The notes under the pieces are model-generated. The model did no database searches. It saw only the letters and a program-made list of their open reading frames with translations, and was not told the origin of the DNA. From an uncultured Clostridia bacterium (GTDB taxonomy: Bacteria; Bacillota; Clostridia; Oscillospirales; CAG-272): a stretch of DNA of 39,419 bases. Both the position numbers and the translations under genes were made by a program. Positions 1-7,694 of the stretch are shown here, in pieces (positions within the stretch are counted from its first letter, which is position 1; each line of letters opens with the position of its first letter). The stretch covers positions 1-39,419 of the forward strand of contig CANRIL010000025.1 in NCBI GenBank assembly GCA_947630625.1, given 5' to 3'.

Positions 1-272
1 TTACGGTCAGAAAATTTCCGTTTAAGTGCTGCAAGCATATCTGCCGACAAGTCGATACCCACCACGGACGCTTCCCCGTTTAAGGCAAAGTAATATTCAA
101 GTTCAAGCCCTGTACCGCAGCCCAGATCAAGCACATTTGCATCATATTCCAGCGGCATCAAGGCTGCCGTATATGGATAAAATTCCGCAGCGCCTTCAAT
201 TTCCGTCATCATATGCTTGTCGTATCCGTTCAATCGGGCGGCGAAAAAATCATCCATTTTCTCAAGTTTCAT
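1..272 (-). CDS. Class I SAM-dependent methyltransferase, 5' part only
   Basis: The reading frame starts at the ATG at 272 and runs off the left edge, so only about 90 residues are visible. The start MKLEKMDDFFAARLNGYDKH leads into a motif I glycine loop (LDLGCGTGLELEYYF) and a motif II acidic residue after a second strand (VVGIDLSADML). This is the Rossmann core of the Methyltransf_11/25 type. The substrate cannot be inferred because the C-terminal half is missing. An AGGA precedes the ATG by about five bases, and a TATAAT box lies upstream. Its GC content looks a little lower than that of its neighbours, and the 15-bp direct repeats at 352-391 lie just upstream, so it may belong to a different genetic unit. 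The methyltransferase fold is clear; the role is unknown. Confidence 0.85.
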   Translation of the reverse strand, partial: MKLEKMDDFFAARLNGYDKHMMTEIEGAAEFYPYTAALMPLEYDANVLDLGCGTGLELEYYFALNGEASVVGIDLSADMLAALKRKFSDR

Positions 273-325
273 ATTGTCCTCAATAATTCCCGATCTGCCA
301 GGCAGTCGCCCGCCTGACAGACAGA

Positions 326-331
326 ATTATA
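326..331 (-). promoter_or_regulatory. Probable -10 box for the methyltransferase
   Basis: Read on the minus strand this is TATAAT preceded by TGG, an extended -10 element. No good -35 lies 17 bp upstream. The transcript would start about 315-320 and carry a leader hairpin: arms at 295-303 and 312-320, nine pairs with one G-U. Confidence 0.45.
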
Positions 332-351
332 CCACATAAATTTAAAAAAAT

Positions 352-391
352 CTACTGCCGGTTAAGCTGGTCTATCCTACTGCCGGTTAAG
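352..391. repeat. Two 15-bp direct repeats, 25 bp apart
   Basis: CTACTGCCGGTTAAG occurs exactly at 352-366 and again at 377-391, with ten unrelated bases between. Two copies only, so this is not an array. It lies between the methyltransferase promoter and the terminator of the PL11 gene. Confidence 0.8.
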
Positions 392-429
392 ACTGTCGAT
401 CTTTTTTGCGAAATCTTCATGCCAAAAAG

Positions 430-466
430 AAACGCTCCGGCGATTTTGTTCTCGTCCGGAGCGTTT
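430..466 (-). terminator. Terminator of the PL11 lyase gene
   Basis: An 11-bp perfect stem (arms 430-440 and 456-466) with a 15-base loop. On the minus strand it is followed by a T-rich run (TTTCTTTTT), as expected of a Rho-independent terminator. It lies about 85 bases after the stop codon at 551. Confidence 0.8.
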
Positions 467-550
467 GCAGTCTGCTGTTTCGGCATGCCGCCGTCGATCA
501 TATTTATGATCTGCGCCCTGAAGCGGCGGCGTCATGTTTTTAGGCTTGAT

Positions 551-2467
551 TTATTTTGCCTTGACCATGTAAACTTCGGGATAATCGGGCAGCGGATAAT
601 CCGTGTCAAGGAACCACTCTGTGTGCGGCGGGATGTTGTACGCGACGTTTTCATTCGCGACGCCGCAGCGATACATCGTGTTGTGCATGAGAGTCGGGAG
701 CCTGTATTCAGTCTCAAACCGTGTAAGGAACACGCGCAGCGCTTCTCCGTCCTGCCTTGCCATGACGATCTCCTCACGCCAGTCACCGAGCAGGTCTGCC
801 GTCAGGCACGGCGTCGCCTTTGTGCCGTTGCAGGCGATCGTTCCGGCGAGAGACATGACGTTTCCGAGCTCATGCGAGTAAACGTTCGTCCCGTCAAGTC
901 CGCACCGTTCGAGCTTGCCCGTCATATATACGGCAAAATTGAGTCCGCCGCTCCACGTGCCCCTGAACTGTCCGTCTACGCCGGTGAATACGGCGGACGT
1001 TGTGGCGCACATAAACTCAGCCGAGTCGTTCCCCGTGATGAAGTTGTCGGCGAGGGCGCGGCCTGTGTCGCGGTCGGAATTATAACGGCGAAGCAGTTTT
1101 CCGGACTCAGCCTCGGCGAGGTACGCTCCGTGCGAGCCCTCAAGGCAGCCCCAGATCTCAAGCCCGTCGCGGTCGGGGAGGAAATCGCCGACGTGAACAG
1201 CGTCACCGTGACCGAGCCCCGTTGACCAGAGAAGCGCTCCGTCGTGATCTATGCAGCACTGACCGTATACGATCTCGTCAAATCCGTCTCCGTCAACATC
1301 GGCGACAGCGAGGTTGTGGTTTCCCTGTCCGGCGGCTCTTGAGCTCGCGCCGCCGTCATTTGAATCAAACGTCCACACCTTATTCAGGTGATTGCCGTCA
1401 AAGTTGTACGCCACAAGCACGGCGCGGGTGTAATATCCGCGGCACATCACGATCGAGGGCGTTTTCCCGTCAAGATAAGCGACGGCGGCGAGGAATCTGT
1501 CGCAGCGGTTGCCGTAATTGTCGCCCCATGAGTCAACGGAACCTCTTGCCGGCTCATATTTTATCGTCTCTATCTCACCGCCCGTTTTGCCGTTGAATAT
1601 GGTGAGATATTCAAATCCCTTGAGTATTCTTCCGCCGCTGTCGCGGTAGTCTGTATTATCTCCGGTATTTCCGATCACGTAGCCTTCGCCGTCGACCGTC
1701 CCGTCGGATGTCTTGCAGACGACCTCTGCAATTCCGTCGCCGTCGAAGTCGTATACGAGAAACTGCGTGTAATGCGCGCCGGCGCGGATGTTAACGCCGA
1801 GGTCGATCCGCCAGAGCTGCGTGCCGTCGAGCTTATACGCGTCAAGATACACGTTGCCTGTGTAGCCGTTCTGCGAGTTGTCCTTCGCGTTTGACGGGTC
1901 CCATTTTACAACGATCTCATATTCGCCGTCGCCGTCAAGGTCGCCGCATGAGCAGTCGTTCGGGGTGTATGTATACATCTCCCCGGCAGGAGTTTTGCCG
2001 GGATCGGGTTTGTTGAGCGGAATATCGAAATAATTGTATCCGATAGGCGTTACGCCGGCAGTCGTCTCTTCCCCGGTCTTTACTGTGTAAACCGAATCCT
2101 GGCTGCCGTCCTCGTCAAGGTAGCATGTCGGCATGCCGGACTCGCTCTTATATATCATTTCACCGTCGCGGTAAAGCTCGTATACGGTATCATTTGACTC
2201 AGTTCCGAGCGAACGCCAGCTGACAAGATAACCGTCCTTGCCGTTATCCTTTGCCTTGACTGCGAAAAGCCCGCGGTTGAGCGCTTCGACCTGTCTTCCG
2301 TTCTGTACCAATTCTTCTTCCTCCTTCGGCGCGTCCGTTGCAGGCGCATTCGTACCTGTGCTGCCTGTCGTCCCGTCTCCGCCCTTGTCCGTGGCGCATG
2401 AAGCCGCGGACAGCGCGAGCATTATGACGGCGAGCGCCAATGACAAATACTTATAGAGCTTTCTCAT
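551..2467 (-). CDS. Rhamnogalacturonan lyase, family PL11 (YesW/YesX type), lipoprotein
   Basis: About 638 residues. The N-terminus MRKLYKYLSLALAVIMLALSAASC is a lipoprotein signal with the lipobox Cys near residue 24, followed by a Gly/Thr/Ala linker. The mature part has the layout of PL11 lyases: an N-terminal beta domain (EALNRGLFAVKAKDNGKDGYLVSWR) and a beta-propeller with repeated calcium-binding blade motifs (DLDGDGEYEIVVKWDPSN, DFDGDGIAEVVCKTSDGT, DVDGDGFDEIVYGQ). Family members cleave the rhamnose-galacturonate backbone of rhamnogalacturonan I by beta-elimination, here probably on the outer membrane face. The frame is open up to 2608, but I chose the ATG at 2467 because the signal peptide begins there, a GGA-rich ribosome site precedes it, and the promoter lies inside the longer version. 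It is divergent from an alpha/beta hydrolase and distant from the other carbohydrate genes at 17-26 kb. Confidence 0.93.
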   Translation of the reverse strand: MRKLYKYLSLALAVIMLALSAASCATDKGGDGTTGSTGTNAPATDAPKEEEELVQNGRQVEALNRGLFAVKAKDNGKDGYLVSWRSLGTESNDTVYELYRDGEMIYKSESGMPTCYLDEDGSQDSVYTVKTGEETTAGVTPIGYNYFDIPLNKPDPGKTPAGEMYTYTPNDCSCGDLDGDGEYEIVVKWDPSNAKDNSQNGYTGNVYLDAYKLDGTQLWRIDLGVNIRAGAHYTQFLVYDFDGDGIAEVVCKTSDGTVDGEGYVIGNTGDNTDYRDSGGRILKGFEYLTIFNGKTGGEIETIKYEPARGSVDSWGDNYGNRCDRFLAAVAYLDGKTPSIVMCRGYYTRAVLVAYNFDGNHLNKVWTFDSNDGGASSRAAGQGNHNLAVADVDGDGFDEIVYGQCCIDHDGALLWSTGLGHGDAVHVGDFLPDRDGLEIWGCLEGSHGAYLAEAESGKLLRRYNSDRDTGRALADNFITGNDSAEFMCATTSAVFTGVDGQFRGTWSGGLNFAVYMTGKLERCGLDGTNVYSHELGNVMSLAGTIACNGTKATPCLTADLLGDWREEIVMARQDGEALRVFLTRFETEYRLPTLMHNTMYRCGVANENVAYNIPPHTEWFLDTDYPLPDYPEVYMVKAK

Positions 2468-2504
2468 CGTGTTCCAATCTTCCTTTCTCGTCTTAGACAG
2501 TCTT

Positions 2505-2533
2505 ATTATACAATACCGGAAGTTCTTTTTCAA
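2505..2533 (-). promoter_or_regulatory. Sigma-A type promoter of the PL11 gene
   Basis: On the minus strand, TTGAAA (2533-2528), a 17-bp spacer and TATAAT (2510-2505). This near-consensus pair sits 38 bases upstream of the ATG at 2467 and excludes upstream in-frame starts. Confidence 0.75.
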
Positions 2534-2574
2534 CAGATTTTTGGCAAAATGATGATAAAATTTTTGCAATTCTG

Positions 2575-2603
2575 TTGTAAAAAACGCGGAGTTGTGGTAG
2601 TAT
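2575..2603 (+). promoter_or_regulatory. Sigma-A type promoter of the alpha/beta hydrolase gene
   Basis: TTGTAA (2575-2580), a 17-bp spacer and TAGTAT (2598-2603), with a TGG extended -10. The -10 overlaps the in-frame ATG at 2602, so that codon cannot be the start. Back to back with the PL11 promoter, it gives a compact divergent control region of about 170 bp. Confidence 0.65.
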
Positions 2604-2640
2604 GTCATATAGAGAACAAAAGAAGAGGGGCTTTATTGCC

Positions 2641-3456
2641 ATGTTTTCGGAAACAGTTGAGCTTTATGACGGAGATCCGCGCGTGACGCTCACCGCATAT
2701 ATCCACACGGACGCCCCGGAGCTGCGAATTGCGCCGCGCCCGGCGCTTATCGTCTTTCCGGGGGGCGGGCTCGAATATTTGTCAGAGCGCGAGGCGGAGC
2801 CGGTCGCGGTCAGTTTCTTCGGGATTGGGATGAACACGTTCGTGCTGCGGTATTCGATCGGGGAGTTCGGACATTTCCCGCTCCCGCTGCTTGACGCGTC
2901 GTTGGCGGTGACATATATCCGCCGCCATGCGGACGAATACCACATCGACCCGCACCGCGTATTTGCGGCGGGGTTTTCAGCCGGGGGCTACATCGCCGCG
3001 ATGCTCGGCGTCCGCTGGCAGGAGCCGTTTATCGAAGAAGAGCTCGATATAGAATTCGGCGAAAACAAGCCGGACGGGCTGATCCTCGCCTACCCTGTCA
3101 TAACGGCGATGGAATTTGCCCACCGCGGGACGATCAACATCTCAATAGGCGAGGACGCGAAGGAAGACGAGCTTGAGGCGCACAGCCTTGAGCTGCTCGT
3201 GACCGAGGACACGCCGCCCGCTTTCATCTGGCACACCTCGGACGATCGCTCGGTCCCGGTTGAAAATTCGCTGATCTTCGCGGCGGCGCTCTCATCTTAC
3301 GGCATACCGTTCGAGCTTCACGTTTACCCGAAGGGACCTCACGGGCTTTCGCTCGCGACGCGCGAAACATCGTGCGGCAGCCGCGCGCTTGAGGACGCGC
3401 GCGTTGCCGAATGGACGCGCCTTGCGGCGTCGTTTATTGAAAGCCTCGGCAGCTGA
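2641..3456 (+). CDS. Alpha/beta hydrolase, acetyl-esterase-like
   Basis: About 271 residues, no signal peptide. Visible features are the oxyanion strand and loop (ALIVFPGGG, near residue 40), the nucleophile elbow GFSAGG (Ser near residue 113), the acid loop (TSDDRSVPVENS) and the terminal His (KGPHGLS). This is the arrangement of BD-FAE-like and xylan/pectin acetyl-esterase-like hydrolases. Because it shares a control region with the PL11 lyase, I infer removal of acetyl groups from imported pectin or rhamnogalacturonan oligosaccharides in the cytoplasm; the sequence does not prove the substrate. I chose the ATG at 2641 (AGAGGGG about ten bases upstream) over the ATG at 2602, which lies in the promoter. 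The 3' end falls in a 40-bp tandem duplication. Confidence 0.88.
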   Translation: MFSETVELYDGDPRVTLTAYIHTDAPELRIAPRPALIVFPGGGLEYLSEREAEPVAVSFFGIGMNTFVLRYSIGEFGHFPLPLLDASLAVTYIRRHADEYHIDPHRVFAAGFSAGGYIAAMLGVRWQEPFIEEELDIEFGENKPDGLILAYPVITAMEFAHRGTINISIGEDAKEDELEAHSLELLVTEDTPPAFIWHTSDDRSVPVENSLIFAAALSSYGIPFELHVYPKGPHGLSLATRETSCGSRALEDARVAEWTRLAASFIESLGS

Positions 3457-3507
3457 CTTACACGATACGTCGTTTATAAAAAGCCTCGGCACCTGATTCA
3501 TACGAGG
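3428..3507. repeat. 40-bp imperfect tandem duplication across two gene ends
   Basis: Copy 1 (3428-3467) and copy 2 (from 3468) share CGTCGTTTAT, AAAGCCTCGGCA and CTGA at the same spacing, with about six differences. Copy 1 holds the last codons and stop of the hydrolase (SFIESLGS). Copy 2 would encode a second such tail and contains the stop codon of the convergent peptidase gene at 3498-3500. Confidence 0.7.
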
Positions 3508-4433
3508 ATCGGCGCTCTGAAAAACAGTTCGCGCAGCCTCGCATAAATACTGAAAAAATCATCCGGCGGCAGCGGGTTTTTCCCTCTGCCGCATTCTATT
3601 GTGAACGAGGGCTTCCCGTATTCGGCGACAAACCAATCTGTCAGCCCGCCGTACGCAGCCGTTCCCTCCGGCTCTGCGAGCTCATACCCTGTAAGCTCGG
3701 AGATCACCCGTCCGATCCGGCGCGACGCGCGCGGGCATTCTCCCCCGCTCGTATAATAGATCTCCTCGCCCTGCGTATGAAGCGTAAGTATCAGTTCCGG
3801 TCCGACCGTGCGGATAAGCGTACAGAGCGCGGACGTTTCAGGCTCGGATTCGGGATATTCGCCGCTGTATTTCGTAGGTCCCCCGCCGTATATGCCGTTT
3901 TCATTCTCGACGGATTTATATTCGAAGAACCCGGCGCTGTAATTGTGGTTTAAGTCGACCCCGCGCTCGTTTGCCTGCCAATGCGTAAAATCCTCGCCGC
4001 CGTTCATTTTTATGAGCCGCTCGTAAAGCGGACTTTCGCGGGACGCGCCGTGGAGCGATAGCTCCGCCCCGTCAGGGTTCAGCATCGGCAGAACGTATAT
4101 GCACCGCTCCGAAAAGAGATATTCCATACCGACGCCGTAGAGCCGCCCGCCCGTCCTCATGCTCTCGCAGTATTCGTTGATGAACCGAAGAAGCAGCGCC
4201 GAGGTCAGGTGTTCCATTCCGTGATGCGTCCCGACATATAAAACGGGCAGCGCGTCGCGCCTGCCGAGGCGGACGCAGTAAAGCTCGCGCCCGCGTATTG
4301 ATTTGCCGACCAAAACGCGCTCAAGAAAATCGTACCGTGAAGAGAATTCGTCGATGCACGCGCCGACAATCGCGTGATCGACATCGCCGTCAAGAGGGAT
4401 TATCGTTTGATTGATTTTTTCGGGTTTTTCCAT
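3498..4433 (-). CDS. M14-family zinc carboxypeptidase
   Basis: About 311 residues and no signal peptide. The M14 signature is complete: the zinc pair H71xxE74 (THHGMEH), the substrate-binding Arg and Asn (ERGVDLNHNYS, near 156-166), the third zinc ligand H219 (LTLHTQGEE) and the catalytic Glu (FTIECGRG, near 280). It resembles the gamma-D-glutamyl-meso-diaminopimelate peptidase I / MpaA branch, which works on cell-wall peptides, so a role in murein peptide recycling is likely but not proven. I chose the ATG at 4433 (AGGTG upstream) over an extension to 4496 that has no family match. The gene is convergent with the hydrolase, only 41 bp away. Confidence 0.9.
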   Translation of the reverse strand: MEKPEKINQTIIPLDGDVDHAIVGACIDEFSSRYDFLERVLVGKSIRGRELYCVRLGRRDALPVLYVGTHHGMEHLTSALLLRFINEYCESMRTGGRLYGVGMEYLFSERCIYVLPMLNPDGAELSLHGASRESPLYERLIKMNGGEDFTHWQANERGVDLNHNYSAGFFEYKSVENENGIYGGGPTKYSGEYPESEPETSALCTLIRTVGPELILTLHTQGEEIYYTSGGECPRASRRIGRVISELTGYELAEPEGTAAYGGLTDWFVAEYGKPSFTIECGRGKNPLPPDDFFSIYARLRELFFRAPILV

Positions 4434-4505
4434 AATACCGCACCTTTCGTTCCTGTCTTTGTAACAATATATGACGGCACATGCCCGGATAGTCAAAAAA
4501 ATGTC

Positions 4506-4534
4506 TTCCTTTTCTCCGCTTTATGTGGTAGAAT
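4506..4534 (+). promoter_or_regulatory. Extended -10 promoter for the six-TM protein
   Basis: TAGAAT (4529-4534) preceded by TGG. A weak TTCCTT lies 17 bp upstream at 4506-4511. The start codon is 37 bp downstream. Confidence 0.45.
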
Positions 4535-4570
4535 AGTTACCGAAGCATATGATAAGGAGATCATATTATA

Positions 4571-5308
4571 ATGGATAAAGCAAAACGCGCCCCGTCCCAT
4601 CTTCCCCGCGATTTTATTGTCGGCGTCATAATTTCCCTCGCGGTGACATTCGTCGCCCGCATACTTAACGTCATATATACGGAAATTTCGTCGTCTTCCT
4701 CCGTATTTGTTGAGATACTTGACACGGTCGTCTTCGTATTCGACAGCATTATATACGCGGCGGGCGCCGCGCTCGTCATACATTTTATCCGCCTCGGCAA
4801 AAAGCGGTATGTCCGCATGTCGCTGCTGTTCGTCCTTTTGATACTTGCCCTTGACTATACGGCGTCGTTTTTGATCGACCTTCTGACCGGCAATATGATC
4901 GAGGGGCTTGAGCTGTTCGGCGTCGTCTATCTGCTGCTGAATTTTGCCGCCCGCGCGCTGACATACGCGCTGCTCATCTGGCTTGCGCCCGCTATAACGC
5001 GGCACGCGCCGATGGACGGAGGCCACTTCCCTATAATTTCACGCCGCCATCCCGTCAGCCGAATGACGGCTGCCGCCGCGCTCTTTCACATGGCTCCGTA
5101 TTTTCTCTTTGAGATATATTCGAATATAAGCGGCATTGTCGAGTACGGATTCAATATGACCGGAAGCGACATTCTCTCAATTCTCTCCGCTTACGGCGAG
5201 ATAATCCTGATAGACGGCGTGCTCACATATATGACCGTTTACGCCGCGCTCGCCGTCCTTGCGCTGGCGGGAAAGAAAAACTCCGTCACCGAAGCAAAAG
5301 CGCCGTGA
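4571..5308 (+). CDS. Six-TM integral membrane protein of unknown function
   Basis: 245 residues with a strong AAGGAG site (4554-4560). Hydrophobic segments lie roughly at 14-35, 46-73, 83-105, 113-139, 165-185 and 212-233, joined by short loops, with a basic N-terminus (MDKAKR). I recognise no catalytic motif or family. It is a single-gene unit with its own promoter and ends in a terminator shared with the convergent membrane protein operon. It does not carry the Leu-Pro-Asp motif of the two membrane proteins next door, so I see no evidence that it is related to them. Confidence 0.8.
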   Translation: MDKAKRAPSHLPRDFIVGVIISLAVTFVARILNVIYTEISSSSSVFVEILDTVVFVFDSIIYAAGAALVIHFIRLGKKRYVRMSLLFVLLILALDYTASFLIDLLTGNMIEGLELFGVVYLLLNFAARALTYALLIWLAPAITRHAPMDGGHFPIISRRHPVSRMTAAAALFHMAPYFLFEIYSNISGIVEYGFNMTGSDILSILSAYGEIILIDGVLTYMTVYAALAVLALAGKKNSVTEAKAP

Positions 5309-5329
5309 CCCGGCGGCAGAATTCCATAT

Positions 5330-5361
5330 AAAAAACATCCCGACGCTGCGGGATGTTTTTT
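5330..5361. terminator. Bidirectional terminator
   Basis: Stem arms 5336-5342 and 5349-5355 with a six-base loop, flanked by an A-run on the left and a T-run on the right. It can end both the plus-strand six-TM gene and the minus-strand secA operon. Confidence 0.85.
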
Positions 5362-5393
5362 ATTGAAGCTATTTTTTTCGGGCGCGTCTTTAA

Positions 5394-6974
5394 TTAAAGG
5401 AACTTATACCGCTCCTTTACCGCGTCGTAGATGTCGGAGATGAGCTTGACCGTCATTGCGATAAAGAGAACGGAGATGACGGTGTTGATCGCGCCCATGC
5501 TCTCGAATTTCGGGAGGTAAATATAATATTTGAGCGTTTCGTCCTCGACAAGAACTCGTTTATTTATGCCGACGGAGATCATATAAACGATCGACGCGGC
5601 GGCGGTGATCATCGCGAACACAAACGAGCGCTTGTTGTGCTTTGTCAGAGTCTCACGAAGATAAGTTGTCCGCTCGTCCGTCTCGCCGATGTCGGACATA
5701 TAGCCCGTATGAGAATTTATGATGACGGCGACCTCGCGGAACACGAGGACGATGAGCGCGGCGAAAAGCAGCTCAGACAAAGCCGTCAGCACGCAGCAGA
5801 CAACGTATCCGACAAACGCCGCGTCGGAACTTGAGGTGCGGGTGAAATCCGTGAAGTTGTCTATATATCTCAAAAGATATATCCACTGCGCCGCGGACAT
5901 TACCGCATATGCCGCGGAAAGGGCGATACCTAAAATGTTCGGCTTTTTCCCGTGCGGGATGATCAGGAAAAACACCAAAAACAGGCAGGCTGCAATAAAA
6001 TCGGGTACAAAATTTTTGTAGTCGAAAAAGAAATCAAACGTGAATACCATGCCGAGCCCGAGCACGATGAGCGCTGCCGAGACTCTGCGGCACGTGTAAA
6101 GCTCGACGTGCGTTCTTGTAAATTCGGCGTATTTTTCCTTGACCTCAGTCATAAATGTGCGGTCACGCGCGATTCCGTTTATATAGCGGAGCACGCGCAC
6201 GAGCCAGAAGATCGACACGACAAGCGCCACGAGAAATCCGAGCGAGATGAACATGCCCTTATAATTGGCTATGTCGAGATCGTATCCGGAGGTGACATCC
6301 CCGCGGTTTTCATGCGACGAAAGTACCGTAAATTCCGGCAGAACGCACATCGCGGTCTTAACGATGACGAATATGAGCAGGCTGTGCGTCAGCGCCGTGA
6401 TCCCGTCCTTTTCGCGGTGGACACGGTTCTCGTCCGCGCTGATCTTTGCGACGGCGGCGCGGTAATGCTCCGTCGCGCGGCTGCGCTGTTTTTCGTCCGC
6501 CCCGTCTGCGGTTTCGCGCTCGTATTTTTCGCGCTCCCGCTCAAGGATGCGGGCGAGCTTTTCTCTCTCCGCCTCCTCCTTCTTTTCGATCCGCTCCGTC
6601 TTGCGCTTTGAGTCGTGCATATATATGCCGACCCCGTCAAACTTTGTGCCGAGATACATGATCCCGTCAAAAGTCTCTCTTCCGGCAAGAAACATCATGA
6701 CGCCCTCCGCGATCCGGAAGACGAACACGAACAGAAGCCGCATCGTTTCGTCGCTTGCCGGGATCACGCTCGAAAGGATCAGATCACCCCCGGTAAGAAG
6801 AGCGAGCTTCAGCCAGAGGCGGCGCGCCTCCTCGATTTTCGGGGAAAAGAACTCGACATGTGAGGTCGCATACCAGATAAGCATGCACCCGAAAACGTCC
6901 GGCAGAAGATCGAGCACGGATATATACGGATTGGCAAATATGATGACCGCAATAACAGCTGCAATGATCGGCAC
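5394..6974 (-). CDS. Large membrane protein with internal coiled coil, downstream of secA
   Basis: 526 residues, GTG start at 6974 preceded by AGGGGAG. The N-terminus (ANPYISVLDLLPDVFGCMLIWYA) carries the Leu-Pro-Asp/Gly membrane motif seen in small uncharacterised clostridial membrane proteins. A second copy occurs mid-protein (NFVPDFIAACLFLVFFLI, near 321-338), so the protein appears internally duplicated. Between the halves, roughly residues 120-190, is a highly charged coiled-coil stretch rich in Glu, Lys and Arg, then several further membrane segments. It lies 24 bp after the smaller membrane gene and in the same direction as secA, so it is probably cotranscribed. No function is known; a role beside protein export is only suggested by position. 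Confidence 0.8.
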   Translation of the reverse strand: MPIIAAVIAVIIFANPYISVLDLLPDVFGCMLIWYATSHVEFFSPKIEEARRLWLKLALLTGGDLILSSVIPASDETMRLLFVFVFRIAEGVMMFLAGRETFDGIMYLGTKFDGVGIYMHDSKRKTERIEKKEEAEREKLARILEREREKYERETADGADEKQRSRATEHYRAAVAKISADENRVHREKDGITALTHSLLIFVIVKTAMCVLPEFTVLSSHENRGDVTSGYDLDIANYKGMFISLGFLVALVVSIFWLVRVLRYINGIARDRTFMTEVKEKYAEFTRTHVELYTCRRVSAALIVLGLGMVFTFDFFFDYKNFVPDFIAACLFLVFFLIIPHGKKPNILGIALSAAYAVMSAAQWIYLLRYIDNFTDFTRTSSSDAAFVGYVVCCVLTALSELLFAALIVLVFREVAVIINSHTGYMSDIGETDERTTYLRETLTKHNKRSFVFAMITAAASIVYMISVGINKRVLVEDETLKYYIYLPKFESMGAINTVISVLFIAMTVKLISDIYDAVKERYKFL

Positions 6975-6998
6975 TTTCTTTATCTCCCCTTTAATTTT

Positions 6999-7679
6999 TT
7001 ATTTTTTCCTTTTAACGTCGGAACTTACGGGCGGCAGAGCGTCTTCATCCGCCGCCTTATCCTTTGGCTTTGATTTCGGCGTGAGCTTTGCGAAAAATTT
7101 GTCCATCGGCGAAAGATGCGTCATATCGTGGTCGCCCTCAAGGCATATCCACATATAACAGCTATATAGGAATATACAGTTTAGAAGAACGGTAAGTATC
7201 CGGAAAACAAATCCGAACGCCGTGAACGCCGCGATGAAATCACCGAGAAAATCAAAGTCGAGCGACAGAAGTATCATAAATACGTAGCTGACGGAAAACA
7301 GCCACACGTTTCTAACGCCCTTGTCGGCGAGCTTTTTGTCTCCGACCGAGGCGGCGAGCTGCGACAGAGCGAGCAGGATCGATACGGTGAGCGCGAACAT
7401 AACGGTTATGCGCACAATCTCAAGCCCGCTTTCAAACGTCCCGTTCCCCTCGATCAGTCCGACATATTTTATCGCGTAATAAACGCACTGTACGGCGCAG
7501 ACAAAGAACATCACGATGTCCGCCGCCTCTGCGTATCTGAACCGCGAAGCGTGCCGCCGGAGCTTTACTGTCGCATTGAAGATCACAAAGCTGCCGATGA
7601 GGTCGGTGATAAAATAAGTCGGCGCGAGCGTGAATACGGCGGCAAGGACGTAACCAATAAACAGCACTCCCAGACCCAT
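6999..7679 (-). CDS. Membrane protein, distant relative of the 526-residue neighbour
   Basis: 226 residues, five or six hydrophobic segments and a hydrophilic, basic C-terminal tail (SPMDKFFAKLTPKSKPKDKAADED). The N-terminal stretch (PTYFITDLIGSFVIFNATVKLRRHASRFRYAEA) lines up with the start of the downstream protein (PYISVLDLLPDVFGCMLIWYATSHVEFFSPKIEEA), sharing the Asp-Leu, Gly, Ile and Ala-Thr positions, so the two are probably old paralogs. The ATG at 7679 has a GGGAAG site 15 bp after the secA stop codon. The upstream leader (ATTAAAGGG) is nearly the same as that of the next gene. Function unknown. Confidence 0.8.
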   Translation of the reverse strand: MGLGVLFIGYVLAAVFTLAPTYFITDLIGSFVIFNATVKLRRHASRFRYAEAADIVMFFVCAVQCVYYAIKYVGLIEGNGTFESGLEIVRITVMFALTVSILLALSQLAASVGDKKLADKGVRNVWLFSVSYVFMILLSLDFDFLGDFIAAFTAFGFVFRILTVLLNCIFLYSCYMWICLEGDHDMTHLSPMDKFFAKLTPKSKPKDKAADEDALPPVSSDVKRKK

Positions 7680-7694
7680 AAAACGTACTTCCCT

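Noticed and set aside
352-391. Possible CRISPR fragment
   Set aside because: Only two 15-bp copies with a ten-base gap, no cas genes, and the wrong unit sizes.
419-1225. 268-codon open frame on the plus strand
   Set aside because: It is antisense to the PL11 gene, begins in that gene's terminator, lacks a ribosome site and resembles no protein family. GC-rich genes give such mirror frames.
2602-2640. Longer start for the alpha/beta hydrolase
   Set aside because: The ATG at 2602 overlaps the -10 box of the gene's own promoter, so the message begins after it.
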